This document shows positions 54,167 through 63,764 of a DNA stretch of 64,000 bases, piece by piece; within the stretch, counting starts at the first letter, position 1, and every line of letters begins with the position of its first letter. Origin of the DNA: Aliiglaciecola sp. 3_MG-2023. Lineage in GTDB: Bacteria > Pseudomonadota > Gammaproteobacteria > Enterobacterales > Alteromonadaceae. The notes beneath the pieces were generated by a model that was not told the DNA's origin, made no database searches, and was given only the letters and a program-made list of their open reading frames with translations. Made by a program: the position numbers and the translations under genes. The stretch is taken from positions 62,001 through 126,000 of the forward strand of contig NZ_JAUORV010000011.1 in the NCBI RefSeq assembly GCF_030548205.1, read 5' to 3'.

Positions 54167-56617
54167 TTAGTTTTGCAGTGCGTAGAGCTTTTCCAAACGC
54201 TGTGCAATTTCAGGTGCGATTAATGCAATGATATCTTGGCGCAAGGTCTCGCTTGTTTCTGAATGTTGCAATTGACCATCTTCACTGTCCGCGAGAAGCT
54301 GATTTTCCCGTAGTGCATTCACGAAGCTTGCCAATACATTTTTATCGAAAAACTCCGGCGAACTGATACCGTGCAAAGCGGCTAAGCGTTCTGCAAACTT
54401 GGCACTTTGCCGTTCTAAAGCGCCGCGACTCATTTTCTTTTCTTTTGCTAACAAAGACAATACTAGGGCATAACGTTGCAAGGTTTCTTGAATACAACGA
54501 TTGAGTAACCATAATGAATAAAATGAATTCGCTGTCGGCTCGGCGGGGGCTAATTTACGCCCTATTGTGACAATCATGCCCATTTCTAACATGCTATCAA
54601 TTAGCCCTTCCACATATTCTTTTGCTTGTTCAGGCGACATATACAAAAACCACTCTCGCTGCAACATGGGATAAAGGCGCATAATAAGATCAAGCAGTTT
54701 GGTTTTACCTAACCCATTGTGAGCAAACACGATAGCGGCAATTAACCCAGGGATGGCGAACAAGTGCAAAATATTATTGCGATAATAAGTTAGCATTACG
54801 GCATTACGTTGTTCTAGAGAGATAATCTTACCAAAGCTATCTTCCGAGACATTCATTTTTCCCAGTTTTAGGGTTTGTTCTACAATTTCATGGCCATTCT
54901 TATCCGGCAGGCTCACCAGTTCACTGTACGGCGATAATTTTAGTAAATGAATATAATCATCAACAGCCTGCTCTAATTCCAATTGCCCCATGGCGTTTTT
55001 CTTAGCAGAAAGTAAACACAATGCACACAATGACATACCACTTATCGCCGCTGTCTGATTAATTCGCACCATGACTTGGTTGGCAAGGATATTTACTGTG
55101 GGAGTGAGCCAACTTGGTTTTTTATCAACTTCACTGTTTTGTGCGTCACGCCAATCGGGTACCTGCTCATCGAGGAAATTATTAAGCTGGATAGGTTCGC
55201 CAAAATTGAGAAATCCGTGGCCATAGTTTTTCAGCTTTCTGACGACAGAAAATAAACCAAATATCGATTCTTTCTTCTTAGTATTGCCTTTTAACTCACT
55301 AAGGTAACTGCCCACTTCCATTACGTGTTCATAACCTATATACACAGGCACTATGCTCACTGGGCGATTTACCCCTTTAATCATGGCCTGCAAGGTCATT
55401 GCTAACATTCCGGTTTTCGGAGGTAACAGTCGTCCCGTGCGGCTTCGTCCGCCTTCAGCATAATATTTAACGGAATAGCCTTTGTTAAATAACAGTTCTA
55501 AGTATTCACGAAATACGCTTGTATATAGTTTGTTACCAGCAAAACTGCGGCGTAGGAAAAATGCGCCACCGCGCCGGAAAATGCCGCCAACAGGCCAAAA
55601 GTTTAAATTAATTCCAGCAGCGATATGCGGAGTAACCAAGCCTTGGTGATAAATTGCGTAAGTTAACAGTAAGTAGTCCATATGGCTGCGATGGCAGGGA
55701 ACGTATATGATTTCATGACCATTTTGAGCGAGCTTTCTGACTTTATCCGCGTGACCTACTTCGATTCCATCGTATATTTTATTCCAGATCCGCGTTAGCA
55801 CCCGATCACCGAAACGGATCAACCCTTCACGGTAGTCCGCGGCAATTTCGTTGATGTAAGATTTTGCATTGGCCTTGGCTTTGGACAAAGGTATTTTCTT
55901 TTGTCTAGACTCTTCATTGATGGCATTGATGACCGTCACTGAACCAAGAATTGAATTATATAATTCTTGCTTTTCTAACAGCATTGGACCGTTAAACGCC
56001 TGTCTTTTTCGGTGAAAATGCGTGCCTGCCAAGCGAATTAATTTGTGTGCGATTTCAGCTTCAGTGCCAGGGAGTTTGGTCATATCCCTTGAAGATACGG
56101 CTTTACTATAAGAAACAAAATTATCACGGCCTAAAAACAGCACTATAAAAAACTTTCGTAACCAACTTGGCGATGCTTTGTCTGCAAGGAGATCGGCTAA
56201 ACCGTTAGATTTTCTGCCAGGAGCACGTCCCCAAAAAACCGTGACTGGGACGATTTGCAAATCTAGATCTGTATTGTCTTTGTGAAGCTGAAATAGATGG
56301 GTTAAATCTGCCGCAATTTTAGTCCCTTTAATGGTTCTACCTATGACGGATTGAGGTTGTTCTAGGAAAACGCTGGCACTGTGTTCTTCTCCGCCAATAA
56401 CGATTTTCTTAGTCGGGTTGGGTAAATCAACCTTCTTGGTAGACATTTTTAGGGCAAGTTGATCGGTAATCGAGTGGGTTCTAAGCAAATATACAATAGG
56501 TTTGCTTTTATCTATTCCTAACTCAGTTTCAATGTCAGTGGGAATACTATTGACTTTAACTAGCCATTTCACGGGAAAAGCAAAAATCGAAAGCAGCAAA
56601 TTATGCAGCCAATCCAT
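54167..56617 (-). CDS. plsB: glycerol-3-phosphate 1-O-acyltransferase
   Basis: An 816-residue membrane-associated acyltransferase making lysophosphatidic acid from acyl-ACP or acyl-CoA. Motif I (HX4D) is H309-RSHM-D314, followed by GINLNFWPVGGIFRRGGAFFLRRSF (motif II), YYAEGGRSRTGRLLPPKTGML (motif III) and IVPVYIGYE (motif IV). ATG at 56617 is preferred because AAGGTG lies 7 bases before it. It is divergent from lexA, an arrangement shared with many gammaproteobacteria. Confidence 0.97.
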   Translation of the reverse strand: MDWLHNLLLSIFAFPVKWLVKVNSIPTDIETELGIDKSKPIVYLLRTHSITDQLALKMSTKKVDLPNPTKKIVIGGEEHSASVFLEQPQSVIGRTIKGTKIAADLTHLFQLHKDNTDLDLQIVPVTVFWGRAPGRKSNGLADLLADKASPSWLRKFFIVLFLGRDNFVSYSKAVSSRDMTKLPGTEAEIAHKLIRLAGTHFHRKRQAFNGPMLLEKQELYNSILGSVTVINAINEESRQKKIPLSKAKANAKSYINEIAADYREGLIRFGDRVLTRIWNKIYDGIEVGHADKVRKLAQNGHEIIYVPCHRSHMDYLLLTYAIYHQGLVTPHIAAGINLNFWPVGGIFRRGGAFFLRRSFAGNKLYTSVFREYLELLFNKGYSVKYYAEGGRSRTGRLLPPKTGMLAMTLQAMIKGVNRPVSIVPVYIGYEHVMEVGSYLSELKGNTKKKESIFGLFSVVRKLKNYGHGFLNFGEPIQLNNFLDEQVPDWRDAQNSEVDKKPSWLTPTVNILANQVMVRINQTAAISGMSLCALCLLSAKKNAMGQLELEQAVDDYIHLLKLSPYSELVSLPDKNGHEIVEQTLKLGKMNVSEDSFGKIISLEQRNAVMLTYYRNNILHLFAIPGLIAAIVFAHNGLGKTKLLDLIMRLYPMLQREWFLYMSPEQAKEYVEGLIDSMLEMGMIVTIGRKLAPAEPTANSFYSLWLLNRCIQETLQRYALVLSLLAKEKKMSRGALERQSAKFAERLAALHGISSPEFFDKNVLASFVNALRENQLLADSEDGQLQHSETSETLRQDIIALIAPEIAQRLEKLYALQN

Positions 56618-56828
56618 ATTTAACACCTTGAGGTTTCGAAATCGTTAAAAGCATAGCATGAAGAGTACAACTCTATTCATGTTTGCATACTAAAATGCGC
56701 AGACTAACGTCTATTAAGTTGAACAACCATTTTATATTGTTACGGCATGTAAAGTCACCCTAATTAGCTGAATAGGTTTTTGATAATTCAGCAATAAATG
56801 AAAAACAAAATTTGTGTTATCTTCGCAA

Positions 56829-56865
56829 CTGTATATACTAACAGTTAAACTGTATAGAAAAACAG
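56829..56865. promoter_or_regulatory. two LexA-binding SOS boxes upstream of lexA
   Basis: Two perfect CTGT-N8-ACAG sites, at 56829-56844 and 56850-56865, centre to centre 21 bases, end 8 bases before the lexA start codon. This matches the double-box autoregulation of lexA in E. coli. The sites might also affect the divergent plsB, but they lie 212 bases from its start. Confidence 0.93.
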
Positions 56866-56872
56866 GCTGTTT

Positions 56873-57496
56873 ATGCGTCCACTAACACCACGACAAAGCG
56901 AAATTCTTGAATTAATAAAAACAACCATGCTAGCAACGGGAATGCCGCCTACGCGTGCCGAAATTGCGCGTCAATTGGGATTTAAATCGGCTAATGCGGC
57001 TGAAGAGCATCTTAAGGCACTGGCCCGCAAAGGTGTCATTGAGATTCTTCCCGGTACCTCAAGAGGAATTAAACTGAATGTTCCTTTGGAAGATGAATTG
57101 GAAGAAACCGGTTTACCTTTAATTGGGCGTGTGGCTGCGGGCGAACCTATTTTGGCCGAAGAGCATGTTGAGTGTCATTACAAAGTTGATCCGGACTTAT
57201 TTAAACCTAGCGCAGACTTTTTGCTGCGAGTTAGCGGCATGAGTATGAAAGATATCGGTATCTTGGATGGCGATTTGCTAGCTGTTCATCGCACTACAGA
57301 TGTTCATAATGGTCAGGTTGTTGTGGCGAGAGTAGATGAAGATGTCACCGTAAAACGCTTAGAAAAGCGTGGAAGGGAAGTCATCCTACATGCTGAAAAT
57401 GATGATTTTAATCCTATTAAAGTGGATTTAGCCTCTCAACCTTTCAACATTGAAGGTATTGCCGTGGGGGTTATTCGTAACGCTGATTGGATGTAA
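56873..57496 (+). CDS. lexA: LexA SOS repressor
   Basis: A 207-residue repressor-protease. The N-terminal winged helix-turn-helix is [54 protein letters not shown]; the cleavage site Ala-Gly is in RVAAGEPI; the Ser of [10 protein letters not shown] and the Lys of VTVKRL form the dyad. Two SOS boxes lie just upstream, so autorepression is expected. A terminator follows. Confidence 0.98.
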   Translation: MRPLTPRQSEILELIKTTMLATGMPPTRAEIARQLGFKSANAAEEHLKALARKGVIEILPGTSRGIKLNVPLEDELEETGLPLIGRVAAGEPILAEEHVECHYKVDPDLFKPSADFLLRVSGMSMKDIGILDGDLLAVHRTTDVHNGQVVVARVDEDVTVKRLEKRGREVILHAENDDFNPIKVDLASQPFNIEGIAVGVIRNADWM

Positions 57497-57524
57497 ACCA
57501 AATTGTCTAAAGTTGAATAATTCC

Positions 57525-57553
57525 AAAAAGGTGACTTATCTAGTCACCTTTTT
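57525..57553 (+). terminator. rho-independent terminator of lexA
   Basis: An 11-base stem AAAAAGGTGAC (57525-57535)/GTCACCTTTTT (57543-57553) with a 7-base loop. It starts 28 bases after the lexA stop. Confidence 0.88.
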
Positions 57554-57980
57554 AATGACTTGTATTTGGTTATTTAAAAAATTTAAATTGTTAATTATCT
57601 ATTTTCTCCCCTTCAATAAATTCACTTTTCTCAACAAAATTTCGTTTACTTATTTCATATCATGGAGCTTGGGAACCGCTTCAGTTAGGAATTTTTCGTT
57701 TTAAAGACAAAAATTACCAGTTCAAATTCCATATTCAGTGTATCTATTTCAAATTGATATAAAAGATAACTTTTCCCTCTATTTTGATTGAAAATCAACC
57801 GGTTGATTAAAATTTTAACAAAAAACACTAGACGTCAGACTTTAGTTGAGTAATTCTTATACTAGTTTTTACAGTTATGTAACATTAAGATTTCAAGTCA
57901 TTTACCATGTTAGAGTCTTTTGCGGTTTATTACTCTGCTTTGCTCCTTTGGAAAAGGCTTACATCATCAGGAGGTGTTGA
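57554..57980. other. intergenic region upstream of the cytochrome oxidase operon
   Basis: About 430 AT-rich non-coding bases that must hold the cox promoter. An 84-codon frame over its left part starts inside lexA and has no binding site, so it is not a gene. A strong AGGAGGTG binding site lies just before the coxB start. I see no clear operator. Confidence 0.4.
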
Positions 57981-59135
57981 GTGAAAAAGATATGGTCCAG
58001 CATATTGGTAATACTGACCAGTCTAATTGCATTTACAGTGTCCGCAGAATCGACTTCGACTGCTGATCAGTATCAATTAAATTTACGCAAAGGCGCGACA
58101 GAAATTAGTGGTCAAGTTTATGACTTGCATATGCTGATGTTTTTCATTTGTGTCGTAATTGCAGTGTTGGTATTCGGTGTGATGTTTTGGAGTATGATTT
58201 TCCATCGTAAATCCAGAGGCGCACAACCTGCTAATTTTCATGAAAGTGTCAAAGTGGAAATTGCATGGACAATAATCCCTTTCATTATTCTCGTGGTAAT
58301 GGCATTTCCAGCAGCTAAAACATTGATCGCAATGGAAGATCCTGAAAATTCAGACGTCACTGTTCTGGTGACGGGTTCCCAATGGAAGTGGCATTATAAA
58401 TACATGGAGAACGATGTTGAATATTACTCCGTGATGGCCACTCAACAAGAACAGATCAATAACAAATTTGAAAAAGGCCACAACTACCTCCTGGAAGTTG
58501 ATCGTCCTTTAGTTATTCCAACGGGTAAAAAAGTCCGTTTTCTTGTGACCTCCGATGACGTCATTCATTCATGGTGGGTTCCTGACTTTGCGGTTAAAAA
58601 AGATGCAAACCCTGGATTTATTAATGAAGCTTGGGCAAACGTCATTGAACCAGGTGTGTATCGCGGTCAATGTGCCGAGTTATGTGGAAAAGATCACGGC
58701 TTTATGCCCATTGTTGTTATCGCCAAAGAACCTGCCGAATATGAACAATGGATAAACGCTCAAGAAGAAGTGCAGCGCAAAGCAAAAGAAGAAGAGCAAC
58801 GATTGCTCGCCATGAATATGAGCATGGAAGAATTGATGAGCAATGGTGAACAGGTTTACATGCGTGCATGTGCAGCTTGTCACCAACCAAATGGGCAAGG
58901 TTTACCCGGCGTATTTCCCGCTTTGGTCGGCAGTGACATGGTTCTCAATGATATGGCGGCTCACATCGATATCGTTGTAAACGGTAAAACGGGAACTGCC
59001 ATGCAAGCCTTTGGAAAACAATTAACCATGAGTGAACTGGCTGCAGTTATTACTTATGAACGTAATGCTTGGGGTAACGATACCGGCGACATGGTCCAAG
59101 CCAAAGATATTAACGCCGTAATGACAGGTCAATAA
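57981..59135 (+). CDS. coxB: cytochrome c oxidase subunit II with fused cytochrome c domain
   Basis: A 384-residue protein with a signal peptide (to about VSAES), two transmembrane helices (about 47-70 and 95-115), a cupredoxin domain with the CuA motif ([12 protein letters not shown] preceded by [18 protein letters not shown]) and a C-terminal cytochrome c domain with C297-A-A-C300-H301. The fusion marks a caa3-like or cytochrome-c-extended aa3 oxidase. GTG at 57981 follows AGGAGGTG by 6 bases. It opens the coxB-coxA-ctaG-coxC operon. Confidence 0.97.
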   Translation: MKKIWSSILVILTSLIAFTVSAESTSTADQYQLNLRKGATEISGQVYDLHMLMFFICVVIAVLVFGVMFWSMIFHRKSRGAQPANFHESVKVEIAWTIIPFIILVVMAFPAAKTLIAMEDPENSDVTVLVTGSQWKWHYKYMENDVEYYSVMATQQEQINNKFEKGHNYLLEVDRPLVIPTGKKVRFLVTSDDVIHSWWVPDFAVKKDANPGFINEAWANVIEPGVYRGQCAELCGKDHGFMPIVVIAKEPAEYEQWINAQEEVQRKAKEEEQRLLAMNMSMEELMSNGEQVYMRACAACHQPNGQGLPGVFPALVGSDMVLNDMAAHIDIVVNGKTGTAMQAFGKQLTMSELAAVITYERNAWGNDTGDMVQAKDINAVMTGQ

Positions 59136-59146
59136 GGGGAGCAGTT

Positions 59147-60736
59147 ATGAGCACAGCGACAACCGAACTCGATCATGACGACCATCACCATCATGCTCCT
59201 AGTGGCATAAAGCGTTGGTTATTTACGACAAACCATAAAGATATCGGAACCCTTTATCTGTGGTTCGCGTTCATCATGTTTTTAACTGGCGGCGCGATGG
59301 CCATGGTAATACGTGCTGAATTATTTCAGCCGGGTTTGCAGATAGTTGATCCGAACTTCTTCAATCAAATGACTACAGTGCACGGCCTAATCATGGTATT
59401 TGGTGCGGTTATGCCTGCATTCACTGGGTTAGCAAATTGGCTGGTACCTATGATGATTGGTGCGCCGGATATGGCATTACCGAGAATGAATAACTGGAGT
59501 TTCTGGATATTGCCAATGGCATTTACCATACTACTGGCGTCGTTGTTTATGGAAGGCGGTGGTCCAGCATTCGGTTGGACCTTCTATGCACCTCTTTCTA
59601 CAACTTACAGTAATGACACCACAGCCTTGTTCGTATTTTCGGTGCATATTATGGGGATCTCTTCCATCATGGGGGCGATTAACGTGATAGTGACTATTTT
59701 CAATATGCGCGCACCAGGGATGACGTGGATGAAAATGCCACTATTTGTGTGGACATGGCTAATTACCGCGTTTCTGTTAATTGCTGTTATGCCAGTTCTA
59801 GCTGGTGCAGTGACCATGGTGTTAACCGATAAATTTTTCGGAACGAGCTTCTTCAATGCTGCTGGCGGTGGTGATCCCGTGATGTTCCAGCATATATTTT
59901 GGTTCTTCGGGCATCCAGAAGTGTATATCATGATCCTTCCTGCATTCGGCATCATTTCAGCCATAGTGCCGACGTTCTCAAGGAAAAAATTATTTGGTTA
60001 TGCCTCTATGGTATATGCCACAACCTCCATCGCTTTGCTGTCATTCATCGTTTGGGCTCACCATATGTTCACTACGGGAATGCCGGTCGGTGCTGAACTA
60101 TTCTTTATGTTTGCCACTATGTTGATATCGGTACCCACTGGAGTCAAAGTCTTCAACTGGGTAGCAACCATGTGGCGAGGCTCACTCTCATTTGAAGTGC
60201 CTATGCTATTTGCTTTGGCATTTATTGTATTGTTTACCATTGGGGGGCTATCTGGCTTAATGCTGGCGATTACACCAGTGGACTTCCAATATCACGATAC
60301 CTATTTTGTAGTGGCTCATTTCCACTATGTATTAGTGACAGGCGCTATATTTTCCATCATGGCAGCGGTGTATTACTGGCTGCCTAAATGGACTGGCAAA
60401 ATGTTCGATGTGACTTTAGCTAAATGGCATTTTTGGTGCTCGCTGATTTCCGTCAATGTACTATTTTTCCCAATGCATTTTGTTGGTTTAGCTGGTATGC
60501 CTCGTCGTATTCCAGATTACGCTTTGCAATTTGCTGACTTTAACAAATGGATAAGCTTGGGTGGATTTGCATTCGGACTGTCTCAACTGATCTTCCTTGC
60601 CTTGCTGATAAAAGCATGTCGTAAACACGGTGAGCCTGTTTCTGACCAAGTCTGGGAAGGTGCAGAAGGTTTGGAGTGGGAGATCCCTTCTCCAGCGCCT
60701 TATCATACCTTCGATACACCGCCAGTGATTAAGTAA
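59147..60736 (+). CDS. coxA: cytochrome c oxidase subunit I
   Basis: A 529-residue, twelve-helix heme-copper oxidase core that reduces oxygen to water and pumps protons. It has the low-spin and high-spin heme and CuB ligand regions: [25 protein letters not shown] (CuB His and cross-linked Tyr), [11 protein letters not shown] and [18 protein letters not shown]. The N-terminus is His/Asp-rich ([13 protein letters not shown]). It follows coxB by 11 bases. Confidence 0.98.
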   Translation: MSTATTELDHDDHHHHAPSGIKRWLFTTNHKDIGTLYLWFAFIMFLTGGAMAMVIRAELFQPGLQIVDPNFFNQMTTVHGLIMVFGAVMPAFTGLANWLVPMMIGAPDMALPRMNNWSFWILPMAFTILLASLFMEGGGPAFGWTFYAPLSTTYSNDTTALFVFSVHIMGISSIMGAINVIVTIFNMRAPGMTWMKMPLFVWTWLITAFLLIAVMPVLAGAVTMVLTDKFFGTSFFNAAGGGDPVMFQHIFWFFGHPEVYIMILPAFGIISAIVPTFSRKKLFGYASMVYATTSIALLSFIVWAHHMFTTGMPVGAELFFMFATMLISVPTGVKVFNWVATMWRGSLSFEVPMLFALAFIVLFTIGGLSGLMLAITPVDFQYHDTYFVVAHFHYVLVTGAIFSIMAAVYYWLPKWTGKMFDVTLAKWHFWCSLISVNVLFFPMHFVGLAGMPRRIPDYALQFADFNKWISLGGFAFGLSQLIFLALLIKACRKHGEPVSDQVWEGAEGLEWEIPSPAPYHTFDTPPVIK

Positions 60737-60748
60737 GTGTGATTCATC

Positions 60749-61318
60749 ATGACTGAGGGTTCAAACAACAGCCAATCTAACAACGGTAAACTGGTCTTAA
60801 AGCTGGTGGCTGTGGTGATTGGCATGTTTGGTTTCGCTTTTGCATTGGTTCCGCTATACGAAGTGTTTTGCCAAGTTACTGGCATTAATGGCAAAACCAG
60901 TGATACCGCAGCGATATATGAATCAATTGAAGTTGATCACTCTCGGATGATAACCATTGAGTTTATTACCCGCACAAACACGGGTATGCCTTGGGAGTTC
61001 AAAGCGCAAACCCGCAAGGTCGAAGTCTATCCGGGTGAAATGAATCAGGTAGATTTTTACGTTAAAAATAACACTCACAAAGACTATGTGGCACAAGCCG
61101 TTCCCTCTGTTTCACCAGGAACGGCAGCTTTGTATATGAATAAAACAGAGTGCTTTTGCTTTAATAATCAGCCTTTGGCTGCTGGTGAAGAAGCGATTAT
61201 GCCAATGAAGTTTTACGTTGATCCACAGTTACCAAAAGATATTAAATTTTTCACCCTTCAGTATACCTTGTATGACGTAACGGCAAGTGCCGAAGGCGTT
61301 GCAATGAATCAAGGATAA
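60749..61318 (+). CDS. ctaG: cytochrome c oxidase assembly protein CtaG (Cox11)
   Basis: A 189-residue protein anchored by one N-terminal helix (about 13-36), with a periplasmic domain having the copper-binding ECFCFNNQ motif. Cox11/CtaG delivers copper to the CuB site of subunit I. Its position between coxA and coxC, with 12- and 11-base gaps, fits the usual oxidase operon. Confidence 0.96.
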   Translation: MTEGSNNSQSNNGKLVLKLVAVVIGMFGFAFALVPLYEVFCQVTGINGKTSDTAAIYESIEVDHSRMITIEFITRTNTGMPWEFKAQTRKVEVYPGEMNQVDFYVKNNTHKDYVAQAVPSVSPGTAALYMNKTECFCFNNQPLAAGEEAIMPMKFYVDPQLPKDIKFFTLQYTLYDVTASAEGVAMNQG

Positions 61319-61329
61319 AAGGAATAAAA

Positions 61330-62214
61330 ATGGCACAACAACAAGTTTATGAAAAATATTATGTTCCAGACCAAAGCCCTTGGCCCATTGTTGGAGCGAT
61401 AGCTTTATTTCTGATTGCGTTTGGTGCAGGCAATTTTGTCGTGGAACAAACCAAAGGTGAAAGTGGCTATGGTGGCTGGACGCTTCTTGCCGGCATAGCG
61501 ACTTTGTTAGTTATGTTAGTCGGTTGGTTCAGAAATCAGATCCATGAATCTATGGCCGGCAAGTACAGCGCTCAATTAGGTCGCTCTTACCGCCAAGGTA
61601 TGGCGTGGTTTATTTTCTCTGAAGTGATGTTTTTTGCGGCATTTTTTGGCGCGCTGTTTTATGCTCGAATGATTGCTATGCCTTGGCTAGACGGGGCGGG
61701 CAACAATGCCATGACAGCTGAAGTGTTATGGCCTAATTTTGAAGCTGTATGGCCATTAACTAAAACCCCTGGTGGTGTTGAGACAACTGCAATGGGTTGG
61801 ATGGGCTTACCTCTGTACAACACCATAATATTGTTAATATCTTCAGTTACTTGTCATTTTGCTCATGTGGCGCTGGAGAAGCAACAACGCGGCAAGTTGA
61901 TTGCATTTTTGGGTGTGACAATTTTACTTGGTTGTTTCTTTCTAACCTTGCAAGTTGAAGAATACGTGCACGCCTATCGTGAAATGAATCTGACCTTACA
62001 ATCAGGCGTCTATGGTAATACATTCTTCTTATTAACAGGCTTTCATGGAATGCATGTTACCTTGGGGACAATCATTTTGATTGTATTGTTTTTCAGAGTG
62101 CTCAAAGGTCATTTTACACCAGATAATCACTTCGCATTTCAGGCCGGTAGCTGGTATTGGCACTTTGTAGATGTAGTGTGGGTAATGCTATTTTTCTTTG
62201 TCTACATACTGTAA
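61330..62214 (+). CDS. coxC: cytochrome c oxidase subunit III
   Basis: A 294-residue protein with about seven helices. Typical features are YYVPDQSPWPIVGAIALF at the N-terminus, the SEVMFFAAFFGALFYAR helix, and GFHGMHVTLGTIIL with SWYWHFVDVVWVMLFFFVYIL at the C-terminus. It is the last core subunit of the operon, 11 bases after ctaG. Confidence 0.97.
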   Translation: MAQQQVYEKYYVPDQSPWPIVGAIALFLIAFGAGNFVVEQTKGESGYGGWTLLAGIATLLVMLVGWFRNQIHESMAGKYSAQLGRSYRQGMAWFIFSEVMFFAAFFGALFYARMIAMPWLDGAGNNAMTAEVLWPNFEAVWPLTKTPGGVETTAMGWMGLPLYNTIILLISSVTCHFAHVALEKQQRGKLIAFLGVTILLGCFFLTLQVEEYVHAYREMNLTLQSGVYGNTFFLLTGFHGMHVTLGTIILIVLFFRVLKGHFTPDNHFAFQAGSWYWHFVDVVWVMLFFFVYIL

Positions 62215-62232
62215 ATACAATGAGGTACCTAA

Positions 62233-62252
62233 GCGTCCCTCAATAGGGACGC
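62233..62252. terminator. hairpin at the coxC/DUF2909 boundary
   Basis: An 8-base perfect GC-rich stem GCGTCCCT/AGGGACGC with a CAAT loop overlaps the stop codon of the minus-strand DUF2909 gene and lies 18 bases after coxC. No T run follows on either strand, so termination is uncertain. Confidence 0.45.
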
Positions 62253-62458
62253 GGATTGGGAGTAATAAGTCCCGTTGCTACAGCGAGCAATAACAAAATC
62301 ACAATAATTGCGGAGGTCATAACCCGGCGGCCGATAAATTTACTCATAGGAGGTTGATTGGGGTCGTTTTTTAACATTATTATCATGGCGCGAAAAAGAT
62401 TGTAGAGCATAAAAAGCAATAAGCCGCCAACTAATAGTTTAACTAACAAATCGATCAC
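62240..62458 (-). CDS. DUF2909 twin-transmembrane protein
   Basis: A 72-residue protein with two predicted helices (about 6-26 and 46-66) matching the DUF2909 family, which is often found inside cytochrome oxidase clusters of gammaproteobacteria, often in reverse orientation. Its 5' end lies 13 bases from the start of the SURF1 gene. A role in oxidase assembly is plausible from context only. Confidence 0.85.
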   Translation of the reverse strand: MIDLLVKLLVGGLLLFMLYNLFRAMIIMLKNDPNQPPMSKFIGRRVMTSAIIVILLLLAVATGLITPNPRPY

Positions 62459-62470
62459 TCCTTAAGAATT

Positions 62471-63193
62471 ATGGTCACTAAATTGAATAGTTCCAAACAC
62501 CCTTACTTTGCCACATTTTTAGTGTTGTTGGCAGTAGCAATTTTGTGTTCTTTGGGCGTATGGCAATTGCAGCGTGGGCATTATAAAACGGATCGCATTC
62601 AACAAATTGAATTGAGAAAGGCAACGACCCCCCTGAATATTGAAGATATTTTAGAACGTCAGGACAAGCGAGACTTGCCATTAGAATTCAAAGGTCGAAT
62701 GTTAGTGAATAAGATCTTTTTACTTGATAATCGAATTGAAAATGGCCAGGTAGGTTTTCATGTTTTAGTTCCTGTTCGCACCGAGTTTGGTGTTGTAATT
62801 ACTAATTTAGGTTGGGTTAAAGGCGGTCAGTATCGCAATGATTTACCTAAATTTGATCTACCCACTTATGAACAAGTGTTGTTCGGTACAAGCTGGGTTC
62901 CCACCGTTAACCCAATGGTGACAGAAACGGCACAAATTACCGACAGTTGGCCGGTATTGGTACAAAGTATCGATTTAACCCTGATGTCGAAGTTTTTAGG
63001 GACGGAGGTATTACCCATGGTTTTGCAATTAGATCCGGCGTTTCCCATTGGCTTTTCTCGCCATTGGGTACCCGTAGTTATGGCTCCTGAAAAACACTAT
63101 GGTTATGCAATACAGTGGTTTGCTTTGGCAATGGCTTGTTTTGTTATTTATGTTGTCGCATTACGAAAAAGGAACGCACCTAAAGATGTCTGA
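62471..63193 (+). CDS. SURF1-family cytochrome oxidase assembly protein
   Basis: A 240-residue protein with an N-terminal and a C-terminal helix (about 13-33 and 212-232) bracketing a periplasmic domain. The SURF1 pattern is clear: LGVWQLQRGHYKTDRIQQIE, FKGRMLVNKIFLLDNRIENGQVGFHVLVPV, NLGWVKGG and a C-terminal HYGYAIQWFALA. SURF1 aids heme a insertion or stability of subunit I. It overlaps the next gene by 8 bases. Confidence 0.95.
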   Translation: MVTKLNSSKHPYFATFLVLLAVAILCSLGVWQLQRGHYKTDRIQQIELRKATTPLNIEDILERQDKRDLPLEFKGRMLVNKIFLLDNRIENGQVGFHVLVPVRTEFGVVITNLGWVKGGQYRNDLPKFDLPTYEQVLFGTSWVPTVNPMVTETAQITDSWPVLVQSIDLTLMSKFLGTEVLPMVLQLDPAFPIGFSRHWVPVVMAPEKHYGYAIQWFALAMACFVIYVVALRKRNAPKDV

Positions 63194-63752
63194 AGTTGTT
63201 AACAACAAAAAATCGAAAACACCTATTATAATGTTCATAGTGTTTGTTCTTCCAGTGGTGCTTGCTTACCTAGCATTAACCTTCGATTGGTTCAATAAAG
63301 GAGCAACAAATAAAGGTGCATTAATTACACCGCCACTAGATTTGAGTGCTGTGGTTGCTGAGCGAAAACCTTTGTGGCGACTACTGTTTATTATGCCTCA
63401 GGATTGTGGACAAGGATGTGAAAATGCACTTTATAGCCTTAACCAGATTTGGGTCGCTTTAGGGAAAGAATCTGATCGGGTTGAGCCTTTGGTTTTGACT
63501 CATCAAAAAAGCGAACAAATCGAATTGACCGACATGCAACGTCATCCCAATATCAAGGTGTTAAAAACCGATGAGCAAAATGTAAATAATTTGTTTAAAG
63601 ATGAGTCTGCAGATGGTATTTTCATTGTTGATACTCTAGGAAATGTCATTTTAAAGTATCCAATTAAACAACAACAAGAAGACGCGATTCAACAGAGCCG
63701 CGACATTTTGGCCGATTTACGCAAGTTATTAAAGCTGTCTCGCATTGGGTAA
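63186..63752 (+). CDS. membrane-anchored thioredoxin-fold protein, Sco-like CxxxC
   Basis: A 188-residue protein from ATG 63186, which overlaps SURF1 by 8 bases; frames extending further upstream lie inside SURF1 and are rejected. One N-terminal helix (about 14-34) anchors a periplasmic thioredoxin-like domain with CGQGC, a CxxxC motif spaced as in the copper-binding Sco proteins, and the late FIVDTLGNVIL strand. The distal Sco His is not clearly placed. Position between SURF1 and ctaA suggests oxidase copper or redox assembly. Confidence 0.88.
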   Translation: MSEVVNNKKSKTPIIMFIVFVLPVVLAYLALTFDWFNKGATNKGALITPPLDLSAVVAERKPLWRLLFIMPQDCGQGCENALYSLNQIWVALGKESDRVEPLVLTHQKSEQIELTDMQRHPNIKVLKTDEQNVNNLFKDESADGIFIVDTLGNVILKYPIKQQQEDAIQQSRDILADLRKLLKLSRIG

Positions 63753-63764
63753 GGAACGGTTGCA

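Noticed and set aside
57450-57704. 84-codon plus-strand frame overlapping the end of lexA
   Set aside because: It starts inside lexA, lacks a ribosome binding site and runs through the lexA terminator.
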